Below, piece by piece: positions 11,230 to 25,500 of a stretch of DNA of 64,000 nucleotides. Position 1 is the first letter of the stretch. Each line of letters opens with the position of its first letter. The DNA is from Leptodontidium sp. MPI-SDFR-AT-0119 (Eukaryota; Ascomycota; Leotiomycetes; Helotiales; Leptodontidiaceae): positions 434,001 to 498,000 of the forward strand of contig JAHLEZ010000017.1 in the NCBI GenBank assembly GCA_020726505.1. The letters run 5' to 3'. Below the pieces are notes generated by a model. The model was not told the origin of the DNA. It saw nothing but the letters and a program-made list of their open reading frames with translations, and ran no database searches. A program made the position numbers and the translations under genes.

Positions 11230-11957
11230 GTTTGTTGGGATTTGAAGAAGTATGAGTACGCTGTAGGTGTTGTGTTTTGTTGTGTCTAGTTTTTTTTTTC
11301 AGGGAGGAAGGTGTACAGCTGAGAGGGGGGTGGGGGTAGAAGTGTTTATTTGTAGGAATAAACGTTTGGATGCGAATAATGGAGGTTATGGATTATATGC
11401 CAGGAGTGAGTGAATGATTGAACTTGTCCCACTACTCTCTACTTGCCTTGACCATCCACTTGATATCGGCTCTGCTTCATTATACTAGAGCTGTCAGTCA
11501 TCCATGAGACCACCGACTTTGTGTGATATGACTGCAGGTTCAGAAGAAAGGCTAATGTAGGTATAAATGAAGCTTAGGGAGAAACCTAAACAAAAATGCT
11601 TATGTCTACGCGCTGTTCGGCTATTCGCTTGTCCACGGAAGTCCAACACCGGAGTAGATGTGAAATCATATAGAATCGAGGGGAAGCTCCAGCAATCACA
11701 GTTCCACCTAGGGGCATTTGCAGTGATGGAAAGGGAATGCATGGTATCTAAACGGCAAAGAAGAAAATCCAAGGGAAATTATTACCAAAGTGATTGCGAC
11801 TAATGTGCACGAACGATCACAAGTCAACGCATGTTCCATTCCCAGCCCAAGTTACCAAGCTGGCAGAAGTCGCAGATCTCTAAATCGCCAAATCCCAAAC
11901 TCCCCAATCTCCTCCACGCAATGACTCATGAGAACCGAAATGATGGTGAACCAGACC
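11230..11957. other. Spacer between tandem secreted-protein paralogues
   Basis: Contains the promoter of paralogue A and the 3' flank of paralogue B. I see no coding sequence. Confidence 0.5.
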
Positions 11958-12871
11958 TTAGCAACTCGTGTCTCTCATGACATTGACATTGTATCCATCC
12001 GTATCCCAAGCCTGCCCTCCAACCAATCTCATAAGACCAACGGAGTAAGCACATCTGTTCAGGATATCCTGGACGTAAGAGGCCACTATTAAAGTAAAGA
12101 TAAGTGAGTAATCTTGAAAATAAAAACGACCGCTATCAATGACGAGTGAGTAGAGTCTATAAGATAACTTACTGTAGGTACACGAAAGACCCATCGTGTT
12201 AGGTGTCTAGATATGGAGTGAGTTAGTGACATCTTCCTTGCCTACTAGACATACTGATCAAGCTAGTCTTCTGAGAATGAAGGCAGACTCACAACGTTAC
12301 ACAGAGTAATGGCAGATTTGTACGAGCAGCTGATTCTCGAGCAGGCATGTCCGTTCACCCAGCAGAGCGCAGTGACTTTCTTCAGATACGCAATACCGTC
12401 GTCGATGTAGCGAACCTCAGCTGCTCTCCAGTCTGGCTGGCCCGGGAAGGGATAGCATGCGAGATCTGATTTGGTTTGCTGCGAAGGGTTGTGGTTAGCT
12501 CCTCTCTCCTCATGGGTACTTGTTCTCTTTTGATGATGGGATTGGGTACTCACCTTGTCGCGACTTGCAATGCTCTGTCCACCAGCAGCACCGGTAGAAG
12601 TGGAATCTAATTCCTCGAGTTTGAAACTAGGGTTCTCATCCGCGACCTTGGCCAGGATCTCCTCGATGGTACCGGTGTGATTAAGAGTGATATCGCCAAT
12701 CGTGCCAGTCATGCGGAGAGGTTCATATTTGTATCTAGGAGAGAGGGTCTGTCCATGAACGACTTGGAGGTCCTCAGCAAGAGCAGGGGTAGCGAGGACT
12801 GCGTAACTGGCAAGGGAGAGGATGGTGAGGGTGAGGAACAAAATGTGCGAGGAGAGAGTTGTAAGATGCAT
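11958..12871 (-). CDS. Secreted eight-cysteine protein, paralogue B
   Basis: A predicted 221-aa secreted protein. Exons are 12554..12871, 12293..12478, 12173..12206 (34 nt) and 11958..12085; all four join in phase. The signal peptide covers about residues 1-31 (ending AVLATPALA). The block LRMTGTIGDITLNHTGTIEE matches paralogue A, as do all eight cysteines (HACSRISCSYKSAITLC, GLSC, NRC and a C-terminal Cys). The tandem arrangement on the same strand indicates local duplication. The first intron (12479..12553, 75 nt) is a multiple of three without a stop, so retention would add 25 residues. The intron between exons 3 and 4 is absent from paralogue A. Function is unknown; an extracellular or effector role is only a guess. 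Confidence 0.87.
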
Positions 12872-12991
12872 TTTTGTAGAGATAGTTTGGAGTGGGATTC
12901 TGGTGGTCGGCGTTATTCTTGTTGGATTATGAGGATCTTGTGGTGTTGATGGAATAGCAGCGGAGCTGTGAGAAGGAGCGAATAGAACTGG

Positions 12992-13002
12992 CTATTTTTA
13001 TG
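12992..13002 (-). promoter_or_regulatory. TATA-like element upstream of secreted paralogue B
   Basis: CATAAAAATAG on the minus strand about 120 bp before the ATG at 12871. The position is plausible, but the evidence is only sequence and distance. Confidence 0.3.
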
Positions 13003-14698
13003 GGAACGAATAAGTTCAAGATGAGTGATGGAATGTCTACGAGGCTGTAGCGTTTCGCTCCACGGTGAATGATTACGCAAGGTCATCATTGTCGTTACGT
13101 TCATAATCTCAGAAGTGAAAAAAGGCAAGGCTAAAAGGGTCATCTTTGAAGAAGAGAGAAGCTAAGCCGTAGGCTGTTCATTCTAGAGTGATAGCACCTC
13201 AAATTGTCACTGGTCTGCTATTGACAGAGCTGAATAGGAAAAGAGAACTATCCTGGATCCCCTCGGCGGGTCTATTTGAGCTACTCGATGCATGTACAAA
13301 TCGTATGTTTCCTCATGCAGAGTCCTATGCAAATTGCGCCAAGGAAAGCGAGTAACCAAGTCACACCACATAAACTTCTAATTCTCCGATACGTGAAAGG
13401 AGAGAAGGACAGCATGTAGAAGTAAATACCAAGTTCCTGAGAAGTAACCCCGAATGGCAGCTGGTAATGCCAATCACTCAACTCAAACATCTTAATATCT
13501 AGATCAGAAACCAAAATTGACATCTCAGGCTCATGATTCCCCAAAACAAAGCGCTTTTAGATATTCTTTCCACACCAATGCCCACGAGCAGGTATCTAGG
13601 TAAGGAAGTTTAGCAGGAGGAAGCCTAGCTTGCACGGTCCCATATCTGCCCTTCCTCATTTATCAGATGATGTAAATAAAGGAGTGGATACAGTGAGTGT
13701 GTTCTCCTAGCTGATGTTTGGAATTGGTGTTTTCATAATGCCAATGCTTGTCTGTTCAAGAGAGCCGATGAGGAAACCAACAAAAGGGCTTGGGAAAGGG
13801 GGGGAGGAGATGTAGGATGTACGGAGTATGTACGGAGTAATCAAAGCATAATAACGACGTGGCTGGTTTTGAAAAGATTCAGATGCCTAGAAGGATGAGT
13901 GAGTAACACATTTCGGTTGAAATTGAACCTCGGCTTCCTGAGAGACTTGTGCAGTGGGAATCCCCAAAAGTCAAGGAGAAAGCTGAGTGACGAACACACG
14001 AGCGAAAACAGCGTTTACAAAACACCAAGCCAGTAACGGAAGCATGTATAGTTTTAAGAAAACCGTTTGCCACTCAGCTCCTAGTAGAATGATTGGTTCT
14101 ATGACCAAACTGAACATCCAGCACGACTCGCAATGCACAGACTTTGATAATGACACTTTACATACCGGAGATACATCTTATGGAGGGGTAAACAAACCTA
14201 GCTAACCACCGTTTATATCCGTGTAAAGTTGAACCAAAATTCATTCATTCATTCTGCATATCAGGGCCAGACGGGGGAGTGTATTTTCTAATGTGGGATC
14301 AATTCCGGGCTAGACTACCATGGATCCTCCATCTACCGCAAAGCTTTTATACCATGCTGAAACACACAAGATTGCACCGGTAGAGGTAGGAAAGTCGAGA
14401 GGCCGGGAGAAAAAAAATGGGACACCGCGCGCGCAGAAAAATCAAAAGGGAAGAACGACGAGCCCTGCAATTTCCTCCGGGCTAGATGTGATGCAAAAGC
14501 CAGGGAAAACACAGTAGCTCGATTCATCGTACAATGACCACCCTTGCGCCTCTTATGGAAGTGGAAGTGAAGAGACCGGAAAGATTCGTGATGGAGAGCA
14601 CCAATGACCGAGAGATGGGAAGGTGTATGGACGTTTCGTTTCGATTGCTTTTGGGAGCTCGTGAAGACAATCGACGGATGGAAGAGATGACGCCAAAT
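13003..14698. other. Intergenic, no supported gene
   Basis: Two minus-strand open frames (13281-13544, 13971-14156) encode hydrophobic stretches but have no ATG in place and no convincing splice partners. Two direct TACGGAGTA words occur at about 13820-13838. Confidence 0.4.
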
Positions 14699-16278
<1,580 letters not shown>

Positions 16279-17047
16279 ATGCGATTCTCAACCTCTTCGA
16301 TACTTCTGGCGGCGACCAGTCTGCTTGGAACTGCTGTTGCGCATAACATCCAGCTGGCGGCCCACGGCAGAGAATGTTTCCACGAGATGCTGCACAAGGA
16401 TGATAAGATGACGGTCACATTCCAAGTTGGCGATAGAGAGTTTGGCAGCGCAGGAAACTTGCATGTGGACTTCTGGGTATGGCGGATCCTCTTGTCTATT
16501 AGGACAATTACTGATTTGGCAGATCCAAAATCCTCAAGGAGGTTACGAGACACATCAGCGATCCGTTTCCAATGGAGATCACTCCTTTACGGCTCAGCAT
16601 GATGGCAAGTTCCTCTACTGCTTCAGCAACGAGCACTGGTCTGCATCAAGCAAGGATGTTTCTTTCAATGTCCATGGCATAGTCTACGTTCCAGAAGCAG
16701 AGGCCCCATCAGATCCATTGGAGGCTGAAGGTAAGCATAGCATCTCCCTGCCATTGTGGCTCATTCTGATAGCACCATAGTCCGCCAACTCTCCGAACTC
16801 CTTGCCCAAGTCAAGGACGAACAATCCTACATTGTCCTCCGCGAAAGAACCCACCGAAACACCGCAGAAAGCACAAACTCCCGAGTCAAGTGGTGGAGTA
16901 TGTTCCAGATGGGTGTCTTGGTCGGCGAAGGCATCTTTCAAGTCTGGTGGTTGAAGCGCTTCTTCGAGGTAGGCAAGAACAGTTCCGAACGCTATGGCGT
17001 GTTGAGTCGGTGACTGAATGCCTTCACAGGTCAAACGGGTTGTATAG
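16279..17047 (+). CDS. emp24: Emp24, p24-family COPII cargo receptor
   Basis: A p24 protein cycling between ER and Golgi; it selects GPI-anchored and other cargo into COPII vesicles. Exons are 16279..16476, 16523..16730, 16781..16968 and 17030..17047, with introns of 46, 50 and 61 nt. The last exon is only 18 nt and encodes VKRVV plus stop. The result is 203 aa, the family's usual length. A signal peptide covers residues 1-21, followed by HNIQL. The GOLD domain holds the paired cysteines in GRECFHE and FLYCFSNE. A coiled-coil stretch SYIVLRERTHRNTAESTN precedes one TM helix (MFQMGVLVGEGIFQVWWL). The tail RFFEVKRVV carries the FF COPII signal and a basic COPI signal. Confidence 0.96.
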
Positions 17048-18823
17048 AGTAAAGTGACTGGACTGGACTGGACCGGACTGGGTTTCACAACATATTGGGC
17101 GGCGCAACAGCGTATTTGGTGCAATGGGATGGAACAGCATGATGTACGACCAGTTGAGGTAGCTGGGGACTTTGTCTGTAATTTACCTCGACAAAAGCAA
17201 TATACCATTCTGAGAGAACTCGACAGGACACGAATCAGTCAAAGGTGTGAAGTGATTGGCAAGCCATTGCGAGGTTATTCAGAGACCTCCATTGGAATTG
17301 ATGGCATGCCGTGAGGTCGAATATCACTGCTTTTACGATCTCGTGGCTTCCAGGTTCATGCAGTGCTCCCGCTCTTCTTGGTGGAACTTTGAGTTTATGA
17401 TATGGATACTTTGACCCCAGTCGATCCCCACAGAATGCTAGTTCTATGTCTGTCAATGGTCAGCACTTTGTCAAGTAAAGTCAGAAAGGTACAACCTCTT
17501 GAAAATTCAGTGTTCCTCTTCCGCTGCAAGTGAGCCAGGAGCAGCTTGATGTTGCAAGTCCCAAGTCTACCGGTATCTTTCCATGTCTATACATCTCTCG
17601 TGCAATTGTAGTATTCCACAACTTTGCAGATATTCGGCTGGTCTCAAGTTATATCTCTTGTCGAGTGGCAAGTATTACTCCTAAAGGGATGTCATTGATT
17701 CAGCTATTTTCACAAGCTAAGTCGATGGCAAACAAATATGGATACCAAGGAAGTATTGCAAAGCGCAACGACGAGTGAGTAGTTTCCCTGCCAAACTGGA
17801 GCCACAGCTATGGCATGGTCGCGTGCAGCCAAGTAAGTATCCACTGTTTGAAGATGCGACTTGCGCTCAAAATGCACCAGAAACCTGCCAAGTGGCTCTC
17901 TTTTTCCTGGCTATTTCCAAATCCAACTTCATGGAGTCGGAGCATACCTATGTGGGCAGGTAGTCCCTTCGTGCCAAGACTGCAATTTATGCGCTGAATG
18001 ACGAAAATACAAGGTGTTTAACAAGGGCGCTCCTCGAGGGTATTTCGTGCCAAGATTTGGATTTTGTGTGTTAACATGAACTGCTCCAAGGATATAATTC
18101 GGAAGATCCTTGTTCAGATTTAACTTTAGAGCCTAAACATCCTATCAAACGGATTCGATACGTTGCAATATATACTGTGAGGGACTGTAGGTAGGTACAG
18201 CGTTTCTTGACTTTGAACTTCAGGCTATTTAACGTCAAGTACGGACAACCCTGGCCTCGTCTACTTCTTCTTTTTCTTCTTTCGCAACGCCAATCACCAG
18301 ACGAAACAACCAACCCTTCCCTTCTCCCATCCCTGCCAAATTAGCAATTGCAGCCGAGATCATTGGATAGGATAGGCCAAACACGCTTTTGCGATGCATC
18401 CATTACCGTCTTTCAGCGTATTCGGTTTTATATCCGCTACTTTCATTGGTCGGGCGATTCAACAACGCTCAAAGATCTGCCCGGAAGAACGCCATTCCGT
18501 TTCGTACTCGTAAAGTCAGTCAAGGGAAAGGAGGGGGAGGAAGCACGTCGTTCGCTCGTCACTACTTCCCTCTGCCATGTAGACTTTCTTCTCTTCTTCA
18601 TCCCATCTACATCTACATCTCCATCTCATATACACATGTAATCCAGATACCGGTACACAAAATCAAACGCCTCCAGATAATTTCATACAAGCCAAATTCC
18701 CCGCAATCTCGCGAAAAGGCTTCTTCCACCTGCACAGCTGGGGTTTAGAGGGGTCTCAAGCCTGGATCAGCGCAGTGAGATCCAATCACAGCGCACGCTG
18801 CCCCCGACACTCCCGCCCATATC
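17048..18823. other. Intergenic, no supported gene
   Basis: Contains the 3' flank of emp24 and the promoter of the MFS transporter. Short open frames have no recognisable composition. GAAAAGGCTTCTTCC at 18715-18729 is a weak match to the motif family described at 51.5-61.1 kb. Confidence 0.45.
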
Positions 18824-21252
18824 ATGGCAAGTTCCGACGCTGCACTGCCTGGTACCAGCGGCACGACGAACCAGAGCGAGAACGAGAAGCATAATCCAAC
18901 GACATTGCATGGACACAGACATGTCTCTTCCTCTTCGCCTGTTCCTATACCTGAGGGTGCCCCCGTGTTAGGGGCTGGTGGGTTGGTGGGTGAGAAGTCT
19001 GAGAAGGCGGAGGTGGATGCGCATTCGTTAAAACAAGATCCGACGGGAGAACCTCCGGTTTACGATAAGGATCGGGAGGATGCTGGGAAGGAACATAATA
19101 CCGGTAGTGAGAAGGGCACACATATTATCGAAGATGGGGCTGTTGTCGGGGAGGGAGATACGAGTAAGGAGAATACAGATGGAGAGGACGATGATGTTGT
19201 TGTGTATCCTGGGAAGCTCCAATTGGGACTTTTGACTTTGGGGCTTTGTTTGGCTACATTTACGGTTGCTTTGGGTGAGTTATATTTCTTTCGTGGTTTC
19301 TGAGTCGCGGAGTACGATTCTGGGTGGCATTGTGGGATTGTTGGAAAGTCTTGTGATTAAGTGTGGACTTTCGTTTTGGTTCGACTTGTTGAGTTCGGAG
19401 ATGTTGAATGTGACAATCAGTAAGTGAATTTTACTAACTCAAAACAGACAACACTATTATCGCAACGGCAATACCAAAGATCACTTCGGTGTTCGATTCG
19501 TTAAACGATGTTGGGTGGTAAGTTTGTTTTATTTTCCAATGACCTGGACCTCGGAAGTTTCACCCGTGCATGATTTGTATTCCATCTCCACAGGATGGGG
19601 CAGCCAAATTCCAACATTGAATCCCGATTCCACATTCAATCCAACTTCATACTAACTGCCACCACCCAGGTATGGCTCATCATACCTCCTCACAACCACG
19701 GCATTACAGCCTTCCTTTGGCCGAGTCTACACCTACTTCAACGTCAAATACACCTACATCGCAGCTCTCGTCGTCTTCGAACTCGGCTCTATCCTCTGCG
19801 CCGCAGCAAAAGATTCCGTCATGCTCATCGTGGGTCGAGCCGTAGCTGGTGCTGGAGCAAGTGCGCTATTCTCAGGAGGTATGACGATTGTCGGATTCAG
19901 TGTCCCATTGAATAAACGCCCGATTTTCATTGCGGCGCTGTCGAGCATGTTTGGTATTTCCTCGGTTGTGGGACCGCTTTTGGGAGGTGCTTTGACCGAT
20001 AAAGTGTCTTGGAGGTGGTGTTTCTGGGTGGGTACTTTCTGAAACTCCTTATGGATCTGGCTAATTGAGTGCTTTAGATCAATCTACCCTTTGGTGCAGT
20101 GTCGATAGTAGCTGTTTGGTTTTTCTTCAAACCTCCAGTACGGAAGGACTCCGGATTGACATTCAAGCAAAAGATCCTAGAGATCGACCTCCTCGGTGCT
20201 CTCTTTCTCATCTGCGCCATTGTATGTTTACTACTCGCTCTTCAGTGGGGAGGTACAGAGTATCCATGGAAGAACTCGAACGTGTGGGGATGTCTACTTG
20301 GCTTTGGACTATTGATTATCATCTTCATTGCTCAGCAATTCCGACGTGGGGATAGAGCCACTATCCCGCCTAGAATATTTGGTCAGAGAACAGTCCTTTT
20401 CGCGAGTTTGTATTCCTGCTTCTTGTCAATGGGTCTATATGTAAGTCGTCTTGGGACATCTCTTGCCTACATGCAGCTAATTGGCTCAAGGCACATATCT
20501 ACTACCTGCCTTTCTACTTTCAAGCCGTGAAAGGAACGACGGCCGAGGAGTCTGGGATTCGCACTATTCCTTATCTGGGATCGGTCATTGTATCTTCTAT
20601 CGTTGTTGGAGGCGCCATCACTGCCCTGGGATGGTATAAACCATTTATGATATTTGGGAGTGCCATCTTTGTTGTTGGCGCTGGGATGATATACACCCTT
20701 GCTGTGAACTCTCCAACCGGGAAATGGGTTGGTTATCGTAAGCTTCTTTCAATCTCCTCAATTCAATCAATCAACTAACATGATTTAGAACTCCTCTCGG
20801 GTTTTGGTGCCGGTTCTGGTGTCCAGAGTAAGTCTCCAGCTTCACACCCTTGATACCCGTTCTGACACAACACAGTCCCATTCATAGCCGTCCAGGTAGT
20901 CCTCGATTCCAAAGACATGCCAACTGGCAACGCGATCGCAATATTCTTCAATTCCCTCGGCGGGGCAATATCCATCTCTATCGCACAAAACATCTTCTCC
21001 AACGGCCTGAAAGCCAACCTCCCGAAATACGCTCCCGGCGTCAACGCAACCACAGTCATCAGGGCCGGAGCCACGTATCTAAAGAATGTCGTCGAGCCCG
21101 ATCAGTTACCGGGTGTGCTTCATGCGTATATGATTGCGCTTCAGCAGGCGTACGTTATTCCTATTGTGGTGGGTGGTATTGCGACGGGTTGTGCTTGTTT
21201 TGTAGAGTGGAAGAATGTTAAGGGGAAGAAGATCGTGGCTGCTGCTGCGTAA
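18824..21252 (+). CDS. Major facilitator superfamily exporter, 14-TM (DHA2) type
   Basis: A proton-antiport multidrug or toxin exporter of the plasma membrane or vacuole. Seven exons (18824..19274, 19448..19517, 19670..20027, 20078..20440, 20491..20737, 20789..20827, 20876..21252) join in phase to 634 aa. About 135 hydrophilic N-terminal residues precede TM1 (LQLGLLTLGLCLATFTVALD). The DHA motifs LDNTIIATAIP, GWYGSSYLLTTTALQP, GRVYTYF and the motif-C-like GGMTIVGFSVPL...SSVVGPLLGG are present. Introns 1 and 2 are longer (173 and 152 nt) than the rest. Closest in style to fungal 14-TM pumps of the HC-toxin/aflatoxin exporter type, but no biosynthetic cluster lies beside it, so the substrate is unknown. 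Confidence 0.93.
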
Positions 21253-21549
21253 GGTGGCTTGGAATTATAGATGAGCGTTTTGGGCGTGGTATATATTTGG
21301 GAGATTTCTTGTATATTGTTATCTAGAAAGAATAAATATAACGTTCTTCTCTCTTAGCTGTTTAAGATAAGATAGGTATTTCTCCTCTCTCGCTTTTTTT
21401 CCATTCGTCCTACTCTTCCACCTCTCTTCCATTTCTCTTCAGATTTACCCGCTCCACACGAAAGAGTATCACGTATTTTCGGCTCTAAAAAGTTTTGTTG
21501 CATGACCGGAATCTCGACACCTCCTAACCCTCTGGCCCATGTGACCCCG
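21253..21549. other. 3' flank of the MFS gene
   Basis: AT-rich trailer followed by a pyrimidine-rich stretch (CTCTCTCGC, TTCCACCTC). I see no gene. Confidence 0.5.
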
Positions 21550-22080
21550 CGCTCCTTTTGCTTAGGCGGCTTAGGTCTGGTTTAAATTCGGCTCAAGTCT
21601 GCTTAAGTCTGCTTACTTATCTTATTAGAAATCGTCAACTTTTAATAAGAAGCCTAAAAAGGTCCCCTCTCTTAGCTAAGGGTCTCAAATTTATTCTTAT
21701 TATACGCTTATTCTTAAATAATTATCTTAGTTAGCTTCTTTTTATACGTGAGACCTTTTTTTATCTTTAAGTTGTTTTAAGCCGTCTTTTGCGTTTTGCC
21801 TCGGGTTATGTATTTTATAAATGACCAGTTCCCTCTTATATTTACCTTTCTTTTTGCCCATCTTCTTGCCCATCTTCTCACCTATCTTCTTATCTATCTT
21901 CTTATAATCTTACCTATCTTCTTACATATCATTTCGCTTATCTTCTCATATACCTTTTCACACAGCTCCTTATATATCTTCTTACTTATATTCCCTCCCC
22001 CTTCTCTTATATTCCCTCCCCCTTCTCTTTTTTCTCTAATCCCTCTTTCATTTCTTTAGGAAGATCTTAATGAGATGCCC
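21550..22080. repeat. Degenerate AT/pyrimidine-rich repetitive tract, possibly RIP-mutated remnant
   Basis: Words such as GTCTGCTTA, CTTATCTTATTAG, and then many imperfect copies of TATCTTCTTA(C/T) at about 21850-22000 form a strand-biased T/C-rich tract. CCTCCCCCTTCTCTTATATT is duplicated near 21990-22030. TpA-rich, CpA-poor sequence like this is typical of transposon relics degraded by repeat-induced point mutation, but no coding relic remains to prove it. A 74-residue all-hydrophobic open frame over it is a composition artefact. Confidence 0.45.
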
Positions 22081-22530
22081 TTTGCAAGTTTCATTCAGCC
22101 TTATTTCTCTTCTCTCACCTTACGCCAAAATCCGGCATTCTGGATTCACTACAAATGCACCACCCCGTTCAAGTGAACAGGCTGGTGCCGAGACAATGCT
22201 TATCTTCTAGATTCAAAATTGTTGAATATGGAGGGGTACAACTCTCTAACCTATTGCTCGGAATAATTCCACCAACTGGCAATACCATTTTAGATATGGT
22301 GTTGGCACAGAGCATTGGTCAAACACATTTCCATTGAGTAGTTGGGACTTGGCTTCGATAGCAGGCCACTGGCATGGGACTTAAGGGAGAAGCGATCACC
22401 AATCTTAGCATATCGTGTGGAACTCAGGCTTCCTCGCACAGTGTCTACAGGCTATGACCACCTCTTGTTGTCTACTGCGATCCCAAGACTTTGGCCGAAA
22501 TCCCTGTAAATTGGCACCTAGGTCTCAGCA
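22081..22530. other. 3' flank of the NACHT-ankyrin gene
   Basis: A small plus-strand open frame at 22155-22337 has no recognisable relatives. Nothing else is seen. Confidence 0.4.
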
Positions 22531-25500
22531 CTAGTAGTTGAACAAACTCCTATACCCCTCCTCCTCCTCCTTCTCCTCCTCCTCCTCCCGCTTCTTCTGT
22601 TCACATAACTTGGCAATATAGCCTGCAGGATTGTCCTGCAACTTCCTCAGGCGACGAACCCTCAGTTCGCCCTCAAATCGTGCCTTAATCGTCGAAAGCA
22701 GCACTTCCCATTCCGCCCCTGGCGGATCTACCTTCGCCCCCTGCGAGAAAAGTATCTCCGCAGTTTTGGGCTTGTCTCCGGCAATAGCAGCCTGCAATGC
22801 ACTACCAAACCCTCCACCTTTGGCATTAACATCAGCACCTCTGTCGATTAATAGTTGCACAATGCTTTCGTGGCCTTCAAAAGCCGCTTCTTGCAATGCA
22901 GTGCCATATCCTCTACTTTTAGCGTTTATATCGGCACCTCTATCGAGCAAAAGTTGTACGATGTTTTCCTGGTCGTGGAAAGCAGCTACTTGTAATGCAG
23001 TACTATATCGTTCACCTTGGGAGTTTACATCAGTACCTCTGTCGAGTAAGAGTTGCACGATGTTTTTATTACCGCCGTAAGCTGCTACTTGCAAAGCCGC
23101 TCCATACACTCCTCCCTGGGCGTTTACATCGGCACCTTTATCAAGTAAGAGCTGCACGATATTTTCATCGCCGTTAAAAGCTGCTGCTTGCAAAGCCGCT
23201 CCATACTCTCCTCCTTGGGCGTTTACATCGGCACCTTTGTCGAGTAAGAGCTGCACGATGTTTTCATTGCCGTGGTAAGCTGCTGCTTGCAAAGCCGTTC
23301 CATTCTTTCCTCCTTGGGCGTTTACATCAGCACCTCTGTCGAGTAAGAGCTGCACGATATTTTCATTGCCGTAGTAAGCTGCTGCTTGCAAAGCCGCTCC
23401 ATACACTCCTCCCTGGGCGTTTACATCGGCACCTCTGTCGAGTAAGAGCTGCACGATGTTTTCATTGCCGCGGTAAACTGCTGCTTGCAAAGCCGCTCCA
23501 TGCTCTCCTCCTTGGGCGTTTACATCGGCACCTCTGTCGAGTAAGAGCTGCATAATATTTTCATCGCCGTTGAAAGCTGCTGCTTGCAAAGCCGTTCTAT
23601 TCTTTCCTCCTTGGGCGTTTACATCGGCACCTTTGTCGAGTAAGAGCTGCACGATGTTTTCATTGCCGTGGTAAGCTGCTGCTTGCAAAGCCGTTCCATT
23701 CTTTCCTCCTTGGGCGTTTACATCAGCACCTCTGTCGAGTAAGAGCTGCATAATATTTTCATCGCCGTTGAAAGCTGCCACTTGCAAAGCCGTTCCATTC
23801 TTTCCTCCTTGGGCGTTTACATCAGCACCTCTGTCGAGTAAAAGCTGCACGATGCTTCCGTATCTAAAATATGCTGCTGCTTGTAACGCATTATCATCTT
23901 CTCCACCTTTAGCATTTACATCAGCACCTCTATCGAGTAAGAGCTGCACGATGTTTTCATGGCCGCGGAAAGCTGCTTCTTGTAACGCATTGCCGTAACG
24001 TCCCTTATCTGCAACTTCCTGAACGTTATGACCGTTTTTAATGAGCAGTTCAACAAGCTGCAATTGGCCCATCGAAGCAGCATAATAAAGAGGCAAAGCC
24101 AGTTTCCAAACTGGTAGAGAAATTTGTGAAAAGATAGAGTTATGAAGATTTCCGATTCGTACCATGTTAAGCAAAGCTTGCGCACCAGGTTTGAATATTT
24201 GCAAGATGCGATTGGTGGTATGGGCGGCAATATCTGTCTGAGAGAGATGATCGAGATGTCTCGCCCAGTAAGAAGCAGCATATTTCCAAAGTTGGAAGAG
24301 TTTCATTTCCTTCTCAGTGGCCAATATGGTTTTACTTCGATCCAAATGATAAGCGAGACAAGAATCCGTGATGTGGGCGTGCGCATCAATCTCGTGTATC
24401 GAGAATGTCGAGGCTGGGCTTTGTGATATGCGGCTCGAGATTAGATATTCCTTGATGGAGAAGTGGGCCAGCCGAATCTCGACTGCCTCTGTTCCCCTTC
24501 TGGCATTATGACCCATACCATATCTATCTATGTATCTTGGAACTGCTGTAACAAGTCCAGACAAGAATCCCTGTACCTCATCTGCCTTGAATAGCCGATT
24601 TTCTTCGTCGAACGGCACCTCGGCGTTAGGATCTAGGATAAAGATCTCAGCAACTTCTTCTAGAAGGAGGGGCCGGAGCGAGAATGTAAGCCATTTGAGC
24701 ACGCTTGCTACTTGCTGCTGATCTTCATGCTTGACGGATGTCAGCATCCGGTCGTAGGTAGCATCGAGTCCTTGGGGTAGATCTTGGAGAGCCTTTCTAA
24801 TTTTTGCTGCCGCCTTCAGGGGACGAAGAGCGTCAAATTGGCATGAGATGTATTGGAACCTAAATGAAGACATGGTTAGCCAGTAATCACATCCAGGTGC
24901 TGTGAGAATGGCAAGTTGCTTCAACTTACATCCCGTCCGCTTTCTCAATCAAAGAATTTCTCGCCTCGTTCTTGAGATCCATTGGCCAGCTTTGGTAGTC
25001 GTCTGAATTGAATCTCTCATCAATGTAAAGCCCAATGTCGTAGTCTACGTCCTTTTTCTGCAGGCCAAGATCAATATGAAAGAGTCCTGCTGTGGGCCGG
25101 AGCGCTTTTGCAATATCATTTTCTGGACGACTGGTGCATAGTAGATGCAAGTTCTCTGATGCTGCATTGTGAATTCGGCGGATACTACCCAAGAGCTTTA
25201 TTCGTTGCTCACCATCAAAGGGGCACTCATCCAGAGCGTCGAGAACCAGGTAAACGCTCGTGAATCCATGAAGGGTAGAGATGAGTGTCGTCTCGAGTAC
25301 GTCCAAGCCGGGCGTCTGACCGTTGTCCATATACTTTCGGAGCTGTTTGACCCGTTCCGGGGTATCTGGACGATGACAGCACATCTGTTTGATAAGGGAC
25401 GATAACATCTCCCGAGTGCTCTGCTTCCTTGTATCGTTGAAGCTGAAGTAGAAAAACGAAATCACAACTTCCGGGTCATGGCTAAATAGATCTCGGAGAT

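Noticed and set aside
13281..14156. Minus-strand hydrophobic open frames that might be a membrane protein
   Set aside because: No ATG in place, no splice pair that joins them, and no family resemblance.
18715..18729. GAAAAGGCTTCTTCC, resembling the island palindrome
   Set aside because: A single imperfect match far from the island; consistent with chance.
21796..22059. Leucine/phenylalanine-rich 87-codon frame
   Set aside because: Pure composition effect of the T/C-rich tract.
22631..23998. Plus-strand Ser/Cys-rich repeated frames
   Set aside because: Exact antisense of the ankyrin array; their periodicity reflects the 99-bp repeat.
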